Part shown: positions 24,547-35,276 of the stretch, piece after piece
Position numbering within the stretch: the stretch's first letter is position 1
How the letters are laid out: every line of letters begins with the position of its first letter
Assembly: GCA_947429165.1 (NCBI GenBank)
Contig: CANEON010000002.1
Coordinates: forward strand, 1 to 64,000
DNA: 64,000 bases
Origin: an uncultured Mycoplasmataceae bacterium
Lineage (GTDB): Bacteria > Bacillota_I > Bacilli_A > Mycoplasmatales > Mycoplasmoidaceae
Direction of reading: 5' to 3'
The notes under the pieces: generated by a model
What the model was told of the DNA's origin: nothing
The model's database searches: none
What the model saw: the letters and a program-made list of their open reading frames with translations, nothing else
Translations under genes and position numbers: made by a program

Positions 24547-25446
24547 TTATAAATTAATAAATGCCAAGAAGAACTTAAAACTTTGGTTAGGATCAACCAA
24601 CCCCATTTTAATGTTTGTATCTAACTCAAATAGTTTATCAAGAATAAAATTAATTTTTCCTAATGAAATATCTTTTACATATGCCATTTGTCTAGCTTGG
24701 AATGGTGTAATTTGTAAGTTAGAATTTATTTGAGTAAATGGTAAATTTTGATTTAACGCTTCTTTGTAAAGTTTTACTTTAAAAATTTGAGAAGAAATAA
24801 TTTGAATTATTTCAACAGGTTGGTGCTTCAAACTAATTAGTTTGTTATATAGATTTAACGATTCTTTTAATTGATTTCTAAGAATATATGTGTTTAGTAA
24901 GAAAATGTTCCCTTCAAAATTATCTAACATAATTTCTTCTATGTCTTTCTCAGTTACTTTTCTATCACCACAATATATTTTTATCTTTTCAATTTCACTC
25001 TTAACAAAAAGATAGTTATTAGCTAAATGATCAACAAATTTTTCAAAAGTTTTCTGAGAATCAAAGTTAATGTTTTCTTCTAAACAAATCTTTTTGATTT
25101 CATCAAATTTATTAAAATCAGTAATTTTGTTTTTTTTAATTAATTTAATTTTTAACTTCTTAACTATTGGATTAAACTTATCGAGTTTATCATTTTTAAC
25201 TAAACAAAAAACTTCTGAATCATTTTTATTTAAAGTATCAATAAGTTTAGAAGCCTCTTCAGATTTGTCTAATAAAAAATCAGCGTCTGTAATAATAATG
25301 TTTTTTGGTTGTCCAAATAATGAAGATTGGTTTATTTCGTCAAAAATAGATGAAAAGTCTCCATCAAAAACAATTTTTTTTGAGTCTTTTAATCCTAATA
25401 CTTCATCATTGATTTGGTCTAAATCGTTACCAAAATAAATTACCAT
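24547..25446 (-). CDS. holA: DNA polymerase III subunit delta
   Basis: A 299-residue clamp-loader delta subunit. Short start MVIYFGND, SLFGQPKNIIITD, and the C-terminal region with LKHQPVEIIQIISSQ and PFQARQMAY follow the HolA pattern (e..pl.il..l..q.r.ly). It opens the beta clamp as part of the clamp-loader complex. The comEC-holA order is conserved in Firmicutes and holds here: the comEC stop overlaps this ATG. Confidence 0.88.
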   Translation of the reverse strand: MVIYFGNDLDQINDEVLGLKDSKKIVFDGDFSSIFDEINQSSLFGQPKNIIITDADFLLDKSEEASKLIDTLNKNDSEVFCLVKNDKLDKFNPIVKKLKIKLIKKNKITDFNKFDEIKKICLEENINFDSQKTFEKFVDHLANNYLFVKSEIEKIKIYCGDRKVTEKDIEEIMLDNFEGNIFLLNTYILRNQLKESLNLYNKLISLKHQPVEIIQIISSQIFKVKLYKEALNQNLPFTQINSNLQITPFQARQMAYVKDISLGKINFILDKLFELDTNIKMGLVDPNQSFKFFLAFINL

Positions 25447-26540
25447 TGAAAGTTAGTTTTTTTATATGTAATCATTATAATGACAAAAAGCAAAATGTAG
25501 TATGAACAACTAAGATATAAATTTGATATATTTAAACAGATTTTAATATTAATAATATTAAACCCTTCTATTAACGCAAAAACGATATATGTTAATACAT
25601 AATGAATTGGTGCTAAAAAAGTTACAAATCAAAAAAAGAAAAAATATACAAAAATAAAGCAGAAAAAGTAACTAAATATAAACGAATTAATGAATGCTAT
25701 CAATGAAATTTCTTTATTGATAGATAAAACGAACGGTAGACTTATGATTATCGCAAAAACATTTATTAATATTTTTTCTAAAACCTTATTCTTCATTTCT
25801 AAAGTAGATATAAAGATAACACCAAAAGTGCATATATAACTCAATTGAAAAGATAGAGAAAAACATAACGAAGGGATTGTGAATAGTAAAATCAAACCAG
25901 AAACGCTAAATACATCGAATGGATTTTTTGATTTCGTGAATTTTGTAATTATTAATGACAAGAAAACCCTTAATATGCTAACAGCGAAATTTAGTAAATA
26001 AGAATAGAAAAATAATATAAAAAAATTAGAAATAAATTGTAATTTTTCGTGATTTTTAAAAATAATATTAATTATTTTCTTAATAAACAGAAAGTGAAAT
26101 CCACTTATCACAATCATGTAAACGATTGATAAGTCAATCATCTTATTGTATAAAACATATCCGTCATCAATTTTTACATTCAATATCATAAGCTTAATAA
26201 AATTAGAAGTCGTTTGATCATATTTGGAGTCAAGAAAATTACACATTAGATCTCTTATGTTAAATTTCATTTTTGTGTTTATTAAATTGCATAAAAATGT
26301 TAAAAAATTAAAGTTTTTTATAGCAAAAAACATAATTGTCGGAACAAAAGAAATAACGAAATAAAAGATTAATCTTTTAAAAGAAATATTTGTAAAAGAC
26401 TTATACAATACAACCATTAAAAGCAAGGATAAACATCTAACATCTTTTAAAAACACTAAAAGAAAAATAACGCACAGCAAAAGTAAGCACAATAAGTGCC
26501 TATTCTTGCCTCTAGAAATAAAAATATTATTTTTCTTCAT
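25440..26540 (-). CDS. comEC: ComEC/Rec2-like competence membrane protein, core only
   Basis: A 366-residue protein made almost entirely of hydrophobic helices. It contains ISGFHFLF, which corresponds to the SGLH motif of the ComEC competence domain, and ILRVFLS downstream. Full ComEC in Bacillus is about 780 residues with an N-terminal OB domain and a C-terminal metallo-beta-lactamase domain; neither is present, so only the channel part remains. It would move single-stranded DNA across the membrane, if functional. Position before holA supports the call. TGA Trp at residue 304. Confidence 0.72.
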
Positions 26541-26574
26541 CCCATAATTACTATTTCAATGAAGAAAATATTTT

Positions 26575-27120
26575 TTATTTTTTTGTTACTATAGCGATTC
26601 CGTCATCTATATCTTTGATATCAACATTGAAATCTTTTAGCTCAGATAACCAATTTCTAAAATTTGTAACTTTTGTAAGAAGGTTTTTCTGATTTTTAGT
26701 CAAATGTTTTCTTGAATCAAACTTTTTTAAGTAAATGTTGTCTATGAATATAGTTCCACCATCATTAAGCAGATTTCGATATTTATCGAAAAGTGTTCCT
26801 TGATGAGATTTTGGGCCGTCAATAAATATGAAGTCAAATTTCTCATTTAAAAACACTTCAAACGCATCACCATTTATAAAATTAATCTTTTTGTTTTCAT
26901 ATTGCTTTGCAATCTTAAAGTTTTCAATATTCTTTTCAATTGAAACTATTTTATTAACACAATCAATTTCACTAAAACATACAGCTGAATATCCATAAGC
27001 TGAACCAATCTCTAATATTGAAGAATAATTATTTTTAATAATTATTTCTTTAATAAGTTTTAAAGTATTATCCCTGACAATTGGAATATTATCTCTAATG
27101 CAAAGATCTTTTAAATTCAT
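26575..27120 (-). CDS. trmR: O-methyltransferase (TrmR/YrrM-like)
   Basis: A 181-residue class I SAM-dependent methyltransferase. SAM motif ILEIGSAYGYSAV, acidic IVSIEK, FIFIDGPKSHQG and GGTIFIDN are the family 3 O-methyltransferase pattern. Bacillus YrrM (TrmR) methylates 5-hydroxyuridine at tRNA position 34 and its gene lies near yrrK (ruvX), as here. No separate hydroxylase gene is visible, so the substrate is inferred. Confidence 0.78.
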   Translation of the reverse strand: MNLKDLCIRDNIPIVRDNTLKLIKEIIIKNNYSSILEIGSAYGYSAVCFSEIDCVNKIVSIEKNIENFKIAKQYENKKINFINGDAFEVFLNEKFDFIFIDGPKSHQGTLFDKYRNLLNDGGTIFIDNIYLKKFDSRKHLTKNQKNLLTKVTNFRNWLSELKDFNVDIKDIDDGIAIVTKK

Positions 27121-27121
27121 A

Positions 27122-27550
27122 TTAGAAGTGATTATCTATTCAGTCTTGTAAGATGTAAACAGCAGACATTTTATCTTTAATTTTTTTAATCTTGCTCGCT
27201 TTTAATCCAGCACCAAACTTAAGCATAGAAGTTGTGTTTACTGTTGAGAATCTTTCATCTCAATAAATAATCTTGATACCTTTAAATGATTGTTCAAGCA
27301 TTGAATGAAATTTTTCAACTAACATTGTCATTTCTGTTTTTTGGTTGTTCAAACCCTTTGGGTGGCCTAAGACAATGATATCAATATCATTTTGGTATTT
27401 ATCAAACACTTCTTTTAATTTATTAATACAAATTGAAAGATCATTATCACGGTATTCAAAATTTTCTAAACCACTAGCAATTATTTTTAAAGAATCACTA
27501 ATAGCTATCCCCATTGTTTTAGTTCCTAAATCTAACCCAAGTGCTCGCAT
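27122..27550 (-). CDS. ruvX: YqgF/RuvX-type Holliday junction resolvase-like protein
   Basis: A 142-residue RNase H-fold protein. LGLDLGTKTMGIAISD with the first catalytic Asp, VLGHPKGLNNQ, and WDERFSTV are the YqgF/RuvX signatures. In E. coli the protein acts in 16S pre-rRNA 5' processing; resolvase activity is also described. The segment after residue 97 continues through a TGA Trp codon (YWDERF), where the catalytic Asp/Glu are. Ends 1 nt before the methyltransferase gene. Confidence 0.88.
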
Positions 27551-27578
27551 ATATTTATTTTAAATAATTTTTTATGAT

Positions 27579-27584
27579 TATAAT
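27579..27584 (+). promoter_or_regulatory. -10 element for tRNA-Arg
   Basis: TATAAT sits 17 nt before the mature tRNA 5' end. No clear -35 is seen. Confidence 0.45.
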
Positions 27585-27600
27585 TTATATATTATTCTAT

Positions 27601-27677
27601 GCGCTCGTAGCTCAGTTGGATAGAGCACACGCCTTCTAAGCGTGTTGTCGGGAGTTCGAATCTCTTCGAGCGCGCCA
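27601..27677 (+). tRNA. trnR: tRNA-Arg (anticodon TCT)
   Basis: A 77-nt cloverleaf. The acceptor stem GCGCTCG pairs with CGAGCGC, followed by discriminator G and an encoded CCA. The D arm is GCTCAGTTGGATAGAGC, the anticodon stem CACGC/GCGTG encloses CTTCTAA with anticodon TCT (reads AGA), and the T arm contains GTTCGAATC. AGA is the dominant Arg codon in this AT-rich genome. Confidence 0.97.
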
Positions 27678-27696
27678 TTTGTAATTAAACAAAATA

Positions 27697-27722
27697 AAAA
27701 TCACTATTACTTAGTGATTTTT
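27697..27722. terminator. bidirectional terminator between tRNA-Arg and valS
   Basis: AAAATCACTA-TTAC-TTAGTGATTTT hairpin with T runs in both directions. It overlaps the last valS codons and lies 20 nt after the tRNA. Confidence 0.75.
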
Positions 27723-30298
27723 TTTATTTCTTCTTGAACTTGGTTGTATTGAGTTAGATATGTTTTTTTCTTTTGTTCTTCGATAGCGATTTTTTCTTTA
27801 GGTGCTTTTAATAAGAAGTTTTTATTATTTAGAATGCTGTCAGAACGTTTAAGCTCATTTTCAAGATCCTTTAATTGTTTATTTAACTTTTCAAGTAGTT
27901 TTGATTTATCAATGAAGTTGTTTTCGAATTCAATTGCAATATCACCAATTGAAATCATGTCTCATTCTAAATTTACTCTAGCTTTCGAAATGGTGTTGAT
28001 GTTAATGTTAAACTTATTCAAATATGGATTAATCAAGCTCAAATTTAACTTGTCAGTTGTTAGAACATTAATGTTTATTAATGTTGATTTAGAAATTGAA
28101 TGTTTAATTCTTAAATCCTTAATAGTATTGAATAATTGAATAAATAAATTTGAATAGTTTTGGTTAAGGGTTACTTTTAGTGTTTTTGGTCAAGTTTCAA
28201 GTAAAATCGATTCTTTGTCACCGAACATGTTTTTATAAATATTTTCTGTCAAGAATGGTGCGTGTGGATGTAATAGGATAAGAATGTTTTTAAATATGTA
28301 TCTTAGAGTTCATACAGTTTCATCTTTATATTGTTCATCATTTAAGAAAGGTTTAGCAAACTCAATATATTGGTTACAGAACAAATCTCAAATGAATTCA
28401 ACTAAATATTTGTTAGCTACAACAAAGTTGTATTTGTCCATGTTCTTTTGGATTTTAAGTAAATATGTGTTGAACGATTTGATAATTCAAGAGTTAATTA
28501 AGTTTAATTTCTTAGGTTGATTTTTAATATCAGTTGAGTAATTTGATACAAAGTTTTTAGCATTTCAAATTTTATTGAAAAAGTTTGAATAAAAACTAAT
28601 CTTTTCTTCATCGTATCTTAAGTCTTCACCAAGAGATGCAGTCGAAGTCAAGAACATTCTTAACGAATCTGTTCCATATTTATCAATAACATCCATTGGG
28701 TCGATACCATTACCTAATGACTTAGACATTTTTCTATTTTGGTTGTCACGAATTAAACCGTGGATCAATATGTGGTTAATTGGAATTTTCTTATTTAAAT
28801 AAGAACATTTGAATAACATTCTAGCAACTCAGAAAAATAAAATATCGTATGCAGTAACTAAAATACTTATTGGATAAAACTTTTCAAGATCTTTATTATT
28901 TTCATAAGTTGTAACAATAGGTCACAATCCTGAAGAGAACCATGTGTCTAAAACACTAGATTCTTGAACTCAATTATTAGGATCTTTAGGGGGCAATTCA
29001 CCTACATATATTTCGTTTGAGTTTTTCTTATATCAAACAGGTATTTGGTGTCCTCAAACTAGTTGTCTAGAAATACATCAATCATTAATGTTTTTAAATC
29101 AAGTATTTAAAGTCTTTTTAAATCTTGCCGGAATAAAATCATATTTAACTTTTGAAATCTTTTGGGTTTTATTAAGATTTTCAATGATCGGTTTCATTCT
29201 TACGAATCATTGTTTTGATAATAATTGTTCAACTACTTCACCAGTTCTTTCAGAATAGCCAACTTCGTTGTTATATTCTTCAACTTTGATTAATTCACTA
29301 CGTGATTTCATTTCTTCAACGATAGCTTCTCTAGCTTTTAATCTATCTAATCCTGCAAATGATTTAGTTACTGATTGAGCATATTCATTTAATGTACCAT
29401 CACTATTAATTACAGAGTTGTAATCTTTGATATTATGTTGTTTTGCTAATTCGTAGTCATTTAAGTCGTGCGCTGGTGTGCACTTCATAGCACCAGTACC
29501 AAAACTCATATCTATATATGAGTCAGTCAATACTTTTAATTTTTGACCGTTGATCGGGTTAATAACTTCTTTACCGATAAATGATTTGTAACGTTTATCT
29601 TTAGGGTTAACAAATACATGAGTATCAACAAACATTGTTTCAGGTCTTGTTGTGGCGATTGGTAAATATTTAGAACGATCTGAGGCAAGTTTGTATCTAA
29701 AATAATACATTTTAGAATGAGTTGGTTTGTAAATTGTCTCAATGTCTGAAATTGCAGTTTGAAGTTTAATATCTCAATTAACAAGTTTGTAATCTTGATA
29801 AATTAAATTGTTTTTGTATAAATTAACAAACGTTTTCTTAACCATTTGCTTAACGTTTTCATCAAGAGTAAAAACTTCGTTTTTATAAGATAAACATAAA
29901 CCAAGTTTTGCTCATTGGTTTCTAATATATTCAGCTTGTGATTTTGCTCAATCAAATACTTGTTTTAAGAATTCTTTTTTTGATAATGAAGATTTATCAA
30001 TACCTTTTTCAGCAAGAATTTTTTCATACTTTGTTTGTGTAGCAATGCCAGCATGATCAGTTCCTGGAATTCAAATTGCATTAAAACCTCTAAGTCTTTT
30101 ATATCTTATGATTGTGTCTTGTAAAGAATCATCTCATGCATGTCCTAAGTGCAAATGTCCAGTAACATTTGGTGGTGGCATCATAATAGAAAAAGGCGGC
30201 TTTGAGGAATTAATTTCTTCAAAGAAATTATTTTTCTTTCAAAAACTGTAAATACCTTCTTGAACTAATTTGTGATCAAACTTAGTAGGGTTTTGCAT
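27707..30298 (-). CDS. valS: valyl-tRNA synthetase
   Basis: An 863-residue class Ia synthetase. The HIGH box appears as HLHLGH near residue 48 and the KMSKS box as KMSKSLGN. The editing (CP1) domain keeps TTRPETMF and [14 protein letters not shown], so threonine-editing residues look intact. The C-terminal coiled-coil arm is the last 80 residues. Many Trp codons are TGA, notably in the C-terminal half. Start [10 protein letters not shown] at 30298. Confidence 0.95.
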
Positions 30299-30319
30299 AT
30301 TTAACTATTATAAATAATT

Positions 30320-32152
30320 TTAATTATTAATAAAGAAAATGAAATTATTTTGCGAAATCAATTCTTTAATTTTCTTTTTTACATACATATTTTCTCGTTT
30401 AGTTAAATATTTAAAACTATTGTTAAAGCAGATGATCTTTTCATTTTGAAAACACACAAATATAAAATTCAATATTTGTTGTTCACGAAGCGAATAAGTT
30501 TTTTTATTTAAAGAGATATTGAAAAATCTTAAAAGTTCACTGGCTAGCATGCTGTTTCTCGAAACGTTTTCTTTAATATATTCAACTGATATTTTTGTAT
30601 CAGGATTAATCTTTATAAAATTATTTTTAAAAAATAATTTATTTTGATTTTTGAATCCATTAATTGAATTAAAGTTGCTCAATGAAATAATATCTTCTTT
30701 TATTATTGAATTTCTTTTAATGGTGGATGAGTCCTTTTCAGTACAAAATGTAATAGAGTTAATTTCGTTTACTGATTTAATAAATGAGTCTTTGATAATG
30801 TTTGATAAATTAGAGAAAGATCAATATACATCTGACATTTTCTTGTATTCTTTAACTTTGTAAGGAAAATTACATATATTGTTTGTTGAATTAGTAAACA
30901 TTCCTAATAAAGAAACTAAAAACGTTAGTAGCCCAATATTCAATTGATCATTTATTAAATAAATGGCTCCTGCTGCAACCATTAATAAATAAATTAAATT
31001 GGTAAAAAACGTTTCAAAAAAACTTAGATTATTATCAAACGAAGCTTTTTTTGAATATATCTTTTCAAATTGCTGAAAATTAATTTTAATTTTTTCAATA
31101 TTAAATTTAAGCATTTCTGAATTTTCTTCTTTTGAAATTAAATCAATCAATTCCCTTGAAATATTGTTGTTAAAGTTGCTATTCTTAATTGCATGTTCAA
31201 GATTTTTTGTTTTGAAATTAAGATTAACAACCGCTACAAAAATACTAAAAATAACAGCTATAAGGTAAAATAACAAAAACATCGGTTTAATTAAAGCAAA
31301 AATTATTAAAGAAATCAAAATCATAAATATATCTGTAATCATCATTGAAATTTCGACAGTTAAGAAATTGCAGATGCTTACAATAGATGAATCGATTAAA
31401 TATACATATGATGGTTCGATTTTATTTATAAAAGTGTTATTTTTATATTTGATTGAATTAATGAATTTAAATACTAAATATTTAAAATTCTGATTAAATC
31501 TAATCAACGAATAATGTTTAAGTACATAATTTAGTAAACAGTTTAACAAGGTGATTAAACAAAATATAAAAACTAATGAGATTAAATTAGATGTTGATTT
31601 TGAATAAATAGAAAAATTAAGTGTTCAATTAAAGACATTTGCAAACAATGTAGATAACCCAATAATTGCTAAGTGTAAAAACATACATATGATTAAAAAC
31701 TTAAAGTCTATTGACTGTAAGTCAATTTTTTGCTTTGTGTATTTAATGTTCGTTTTAGATTTTGAAATTTGAAAAACAATGTTAGAAAAGTCTTTTTTAA
31801 GTTCATTGTACTTTAATTCATATTTGCCAGAATCAGAGTCAAACATTACTATGTGTGTTTTAGTTTTAAAAATAATTACATAGTGCATAAGTTCGTTTTT
31901 ACGAATTAATAATCCATAATAGCAGTTGTTCTTTAAGCTGCAAAATTCAGCTCATTCACACTCATATGATTCAATATATAAACCAAACTTTTGACCTAAA
32001 TTTTCAAAATCATAAATTGATAATCCATTTCCATCAAGATTTGCTTCGTTTAAAATTTTTTCTTTATTTGATCATTTGTAATAATGGTTAACGAAACTAT
32101 TTATTACACATACACCACATTCATTAATTGAGTTTTGTTTTGTTACTTTCAT
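30320..32152 (-). CDS. C39-peptidase ABC exporter-like protein with degenerate ATPase domain
   Basis: A 610-residue protein. Residues 1-130 are a C39 peptidase: Gln6 and Cys12 in QNSINECG, His90 in LMHYVIIF and Asp105 in FDSDSG give an apparently intact catalytic set. Membrane helices of an ABC exporter follow (about 150-420). The last 130 residues correspond to an ABC ATPase but no Walker A (GxxGxGKS) is present. The signature/Walker B area reads SLREQQILNFIFVCF...IICFNNSF instead of LSGGQ...LLLDEA. PCAT exporters cut double-glycine leaders and export peptides; this one probably cannot use ATP by itself. No leader peptide gene is apparent next to it. Confidence 0.72.
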
Positions 32153-32257
32153 AATATTTTGTCGTTTGAGAAATGATAACACTAAACTGGTAAAAAATTG
32201 GTACTTAAATGGTCTATTTTTTGTATAAAAAAAGTTTAATGTTTATATAATAAAAGT

Positions 32258-32527
32258 ATGAAAAAAATCCCCGCTCAGCAATTATCAAAAATTAAAAATA
32301 TTTTTTACTTAACATATACATCATTTATAGTATTGTTCGCAATTCTTGGAATTTGTGACCAAATATTTGGTTTCTTATTAATGTCTTCTAATCCGGTTGG
32401 TATAGGAACGTTGTCTGTGTTTACATTTTTAGCAATATTAATGTTATGCATATTTATTTTCTACAAAATCGTAATGTTAATAAAGAATAAGGTTAACATT
32501 CCTGAAAAAGCAGAAGAAAAGAAATAA
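32258..32527 (+). CDS. small membrane protein, two TM helices
   Basis: An 89-residue protein with hydrophobic helices at about 16-42 and 48-75 and a charged C-terminus (KAEEKK). It starts divergently from the C39 gene, 105 bp away, with TATATAATAAAAGT directly before ATG. It has its own terminator. The function is unknown. It could be a partner of the divergent C39 protein, by position only. Confidence 0.65.
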   Translation: MKKIPAQQLSKIKNIFYLTYTSFIVLFAILGICDQIFGFLLMSSNPVGIGTLSVFTFLAILMLCIFIFYKIVMLIKNKVNIPEKAEEKK

Positions 32528-32549
32528 TTAAAACAAAATTGTGCTTAAG

Positions 32550-32590
32550 ACCATATAAAGTAAAAATACTTGATATGGTTTTTATTTTTT
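32550..32590 (+). terminator. terminator after small membrane protein gene
   Basis: ACCATAT and AAGTA pair with TACTT and ATATGGT around an AAAA loop, followed by TTTTTATTTTTT. Confidence 0.8.
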
Positions 32591-32593
32591 ATA

Positions 32594-32626
32594 TATAATA
32601 ACTAATCTAATATTTATAAAGGAGGA
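32594..32626 (+). promoter_or_regulatory. rpsP -10 and strong Shine-Dalgarno
   Basis: TATAAT at 32594-32599 is followed by AAAGGAGG at 32619-32626, 7 nt ahead of the TTG at 32634. The strong Shine-Dalgarno decides the TTG start. Confidence 0.6.
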
Positions 32627-32633
32627 AACTACA

Positions 32634-33008
32634 TTGGTAAAGATTAGATTAACAAGACTTGGAAAACATAAAGATCCTTTCTATCGTATTGTAGCTACTG
32701 ACTCTAGAACAAAAAGAGACGGTGGATTCATTGCAATATTAGGAACTTATGAACCATTTTCAGGTAAAACTGTAATTAACAGTGAACAAACTCTTAACTT
32801 CTTAAAAAATGGTGCTCAACCAACTGACACTATCTTAAATTTATTTAAGACTAATGGTGTTTGAGCTGAATTCTTAAAGACTAAGAAACCTGCTAAAAAA
32901 ACTAAGAGAGCTAAGAAATCTAAAAAAACAAAAACTGTAAGCAAACCTAAAGCTGCAGTTAAAGCCACTGCTGCTAAAGCAGAAGAACCTAAACAAGAAA
33001 ATAAGTAA
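32634..33008 (+). CDS. rpsP: 30S ribosomal protein S16 (TTG start)
   Basis: A 124-residue S16 beginning (TTG)VKIRLTRLGKHKDPFYRIVA. The conserved core ends near residue 85; a Lys/Ala-rich tail of about 35 residues (KPAKKTKRAKKSKK and more) follows and is longer than usual. The start is TTG, supported by AAAGGAGG 7 nt upstream and the lack of any nearer ATG. trmD follows 2 nt after the stop; rimM, which lies between them in many bacteria, is absent. Confidence 0.93.
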
Positions 33009-33010
33009 TA

Positions 33011-33688
33011 ATGCGTATAACCATCTTAACTTTATTTCCTAAAATGTTTGATGGATTCATTAATGAATCTATTATTGCTAGAGCAATAAAAGCTAAGAAA
33101 ATTAAAGTTAATATTGTTGATTTTCGTGAATTTTCTAAAGATAAACATAAGAAAGTTGATGACTATCAATATGGTGGTGGGGCCGGAATGGTGTTAACAT
33201 TACAACCGATTGTTGATTGTTTAAGAAAATATAAAACAAACAAATCACATGTAATATTGTTATCGCCTCAAGGCAAACAATTGAATCAATCAAAAGTAAA
33301 GCAATTGTCTAAATATCAAGATTTAATCTTAATTGCTGGTCATTATGAAGGATTCGATGAAAGAATAATTCATTATGTTGATGAAATTATTTCGATTGGT
33401 GACTATGTATTAACTGGTGGAGAAATTCCTGCAATGGTTTTAGTAGATTCAATTAGTCGAACAATCAAAGGAGTAATCTCTAACGATTCATTAGACACAG
33501 AATCATTTGATGATAATCTATTAGATTATCCTGTATATACAAAACCAATAGATTTCGAAGGACATAAAGTCCCACAAGTGTTATTATCTGGTAATCATAA
33601 AAAAATTAATGAATATCATAATCAACAAAGAATTAAGAAAACAAAAAAGATGCGTAAAGACTTATTAACTAAAAAAGGAGAAAAATAA
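33011..33688 (+). CDS. trmD: tRNA (guanine-N1)-methyltransferase
   Basis: A 225-residue SPOUT methyltransferase. MRITILTLFPKMFDGF start, YGGGAGMVL, LIAGHYEGFDERI and IGDYVLTGGEIPAM knot motifs are all present. It makes m1G37 in tRNA, preventing frameshifts. Its stop overlaps the rplS ATG by one base. Confidence 0.96.
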   Translation: MRITILTLFPKMFDGFINESIIARAIKAKKIKVNIVDFREFSKDKHKKVDDYQYGGGAGMVLTLQPIVDCLRKYKTNKSHVILLSPQGKQLNQSKVKQLSKYQDLILIAGHYEGFDERIIHYVDEIISIGDYVLTGGEIPAMVLVDSISRTIKGVISNDSLDTESFDDNLLDYPVYTKPIDFEGHKVPQVLLSGNHKKINEYHNQQRIKKTKKMRKDLLTKKGEK

Positions 33689-34050
33689 TGAAAAAAATTA
33701 ATAGTACAAAAATTCTAAAACAATTAGAAAAAACTCAAATGAGAGATGATCTTCCTGAATTCCGTTCAGGTGATACAATTTCTGTACACGTAAAAGTTAC
33801 CGAAGGTAACAAAACAAGAGTTCAAAGATTTGACGGTATTGTTTTAAAAGTTACTGGTAAAGGTTTATCAAAATCATTCACTATTCGTAAAGAATCAAGT
33901 GGTATTGGTGTTGAAGAAACTTTCTCTTACCACTCTCCATTAATCGTTAAGATTGATGTAGTAAGACAGGGTAAAGTAAGACGTGCTTACATCTCATACA
34001 TGAGACAACGTTCTGGAAAATCTGCTCGTATTAAATCCGCTAAAAGATAA
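33688..34050 (+). CDS. rplS: 50S ribosomal protein L19
   Basis: A 120-residue L19. FRSGDTISVHVKVTEGNKTRVQRFDGIVL and the end VRQGKVRRAYISYMR are standard. Last of the rpsP-trmD-rplS group; the following gene overlaps its stop by one base. Confidence 0.96.
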   Translation: MKKINSTKILKQLEKTQMRDDLPEFRSGDTISVHVKVTEGNKTRVQRFDGIVLKVTGKGLSKSFTIRKESSGIGVEETFSYHSPLIVKIDVVRQGKVRRAYISYMRQRSGKSARIKSAKR

Positions 34051-35267
34051 TGAAAGTTTTTCCTAAAAATAAGGATAAACAGCCAAAACATAGTCATACA
34101 CATGATAAAAGTTTTGCTGTCGGCAAATTCCATAACATTAAAGTAAAAAGTGGTAGTGTAAAGTTTAAAAAACTTTACCAACTTGAACCATGACAAAGAT
34201 ATCTAGCTGCAGGTCTTGTCGGATTTTGTATGGCTATCATTGTCCAATTTATGATTAAGAATACTGGCTTATATAACACTGGTTTATCGGCAATCATTCA
34301 AGGGTTCTCAAGATTGGTTTACACAATCATGACTCACAATAACATTAGTGAATCTACTGCAACATTAACATTTAACTTAATGTTTTGAATTGTTTATTTT
34401 TTAATCAATATTCCAATATTTATTTTTGCATATTTTAAAGTTGGTAAAACATTTGCAAAATTAACATTTGTGTATTTACTTGTAAATACATCTTCAGGAT
34501 TTGCATTATCATCAATTCCTGGAATAAGTGAAATATTTATTCTTGGTAGAACAATCCCTGATCCGAATAACATCTTGACTACAAACCATGTGTTTGTAAT
34601 GCCATTTTATTTCCAAACCGATAACAAACTTTTATTTGATGTAGACCATGATCCAATAAAATCTTTCTTTTTATTCTTAACTGCATCTATATATGGATTC
34701 TTATCTTCAGTTAGCTTTGCAATTTTATATATCATTGGTTCGTGTTCTGCTGGTTTAGATATTATTTCAATATTCTATGCCACTAAGAAAAACAAAAACA
34801 TTAGTGGTATGTTAGTAACAATCAATAGTATTTCAATGGTTATTGGTGCTACTACTGGTTCTTATTTTTCAGGAGCAATCATTGATTCTCAATGTTGAAG
34901 TTGAGAATTCTTCTTCTCGGCAAACTTGTTTGCTTCATTCCTAAGCATTATCATCTTTGGAATGTTCTTAAATAGATTCTTCCCATTAAATAAAAACGTT
35001 AGAGTAGAAATCTTCTCTAACAACATTAAACAAATTAGAGAATATTTATATTCTCACCAATATACTCATCCTCTTACAATTTATAAAACAATTGGTGGTT
35101 ACAGTCTTCAAGATCACGAAATGTTAGTAACTATTTGTATGTATATCGAATTACCTAAATTAGTTAACCACATACGTGACATTGACCAAAACTGTCTAAT
35201 TGTTGCAACTAAAGTTGATGACATTGATGGAACAATTAACGTTTACCAACAAGGTTCAACAGAATAA
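34050..35267 (+). CDS. YitT family membrane protein (DUF161/DUF2179)
   Basis: A 405-residue protein. A hydrophilic His/Lys-rich N-terminus of 45 residues precedes five to six membrane helices. YitT-type features include GTGLYNTGLSAI-like NTGLYNTGLSAIIQG and GSCSAGLDIISIFYA. The C-terminal DUF2179-like cytoplasmic domain contains IYKTIGGYSLQDHEMLVTICMY. The biochemical role of the family is unknown. Overlaps rplS stop (TAATG). Confidence 0.8.
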
Positions 35268-35276
35268 TTAAATAAT

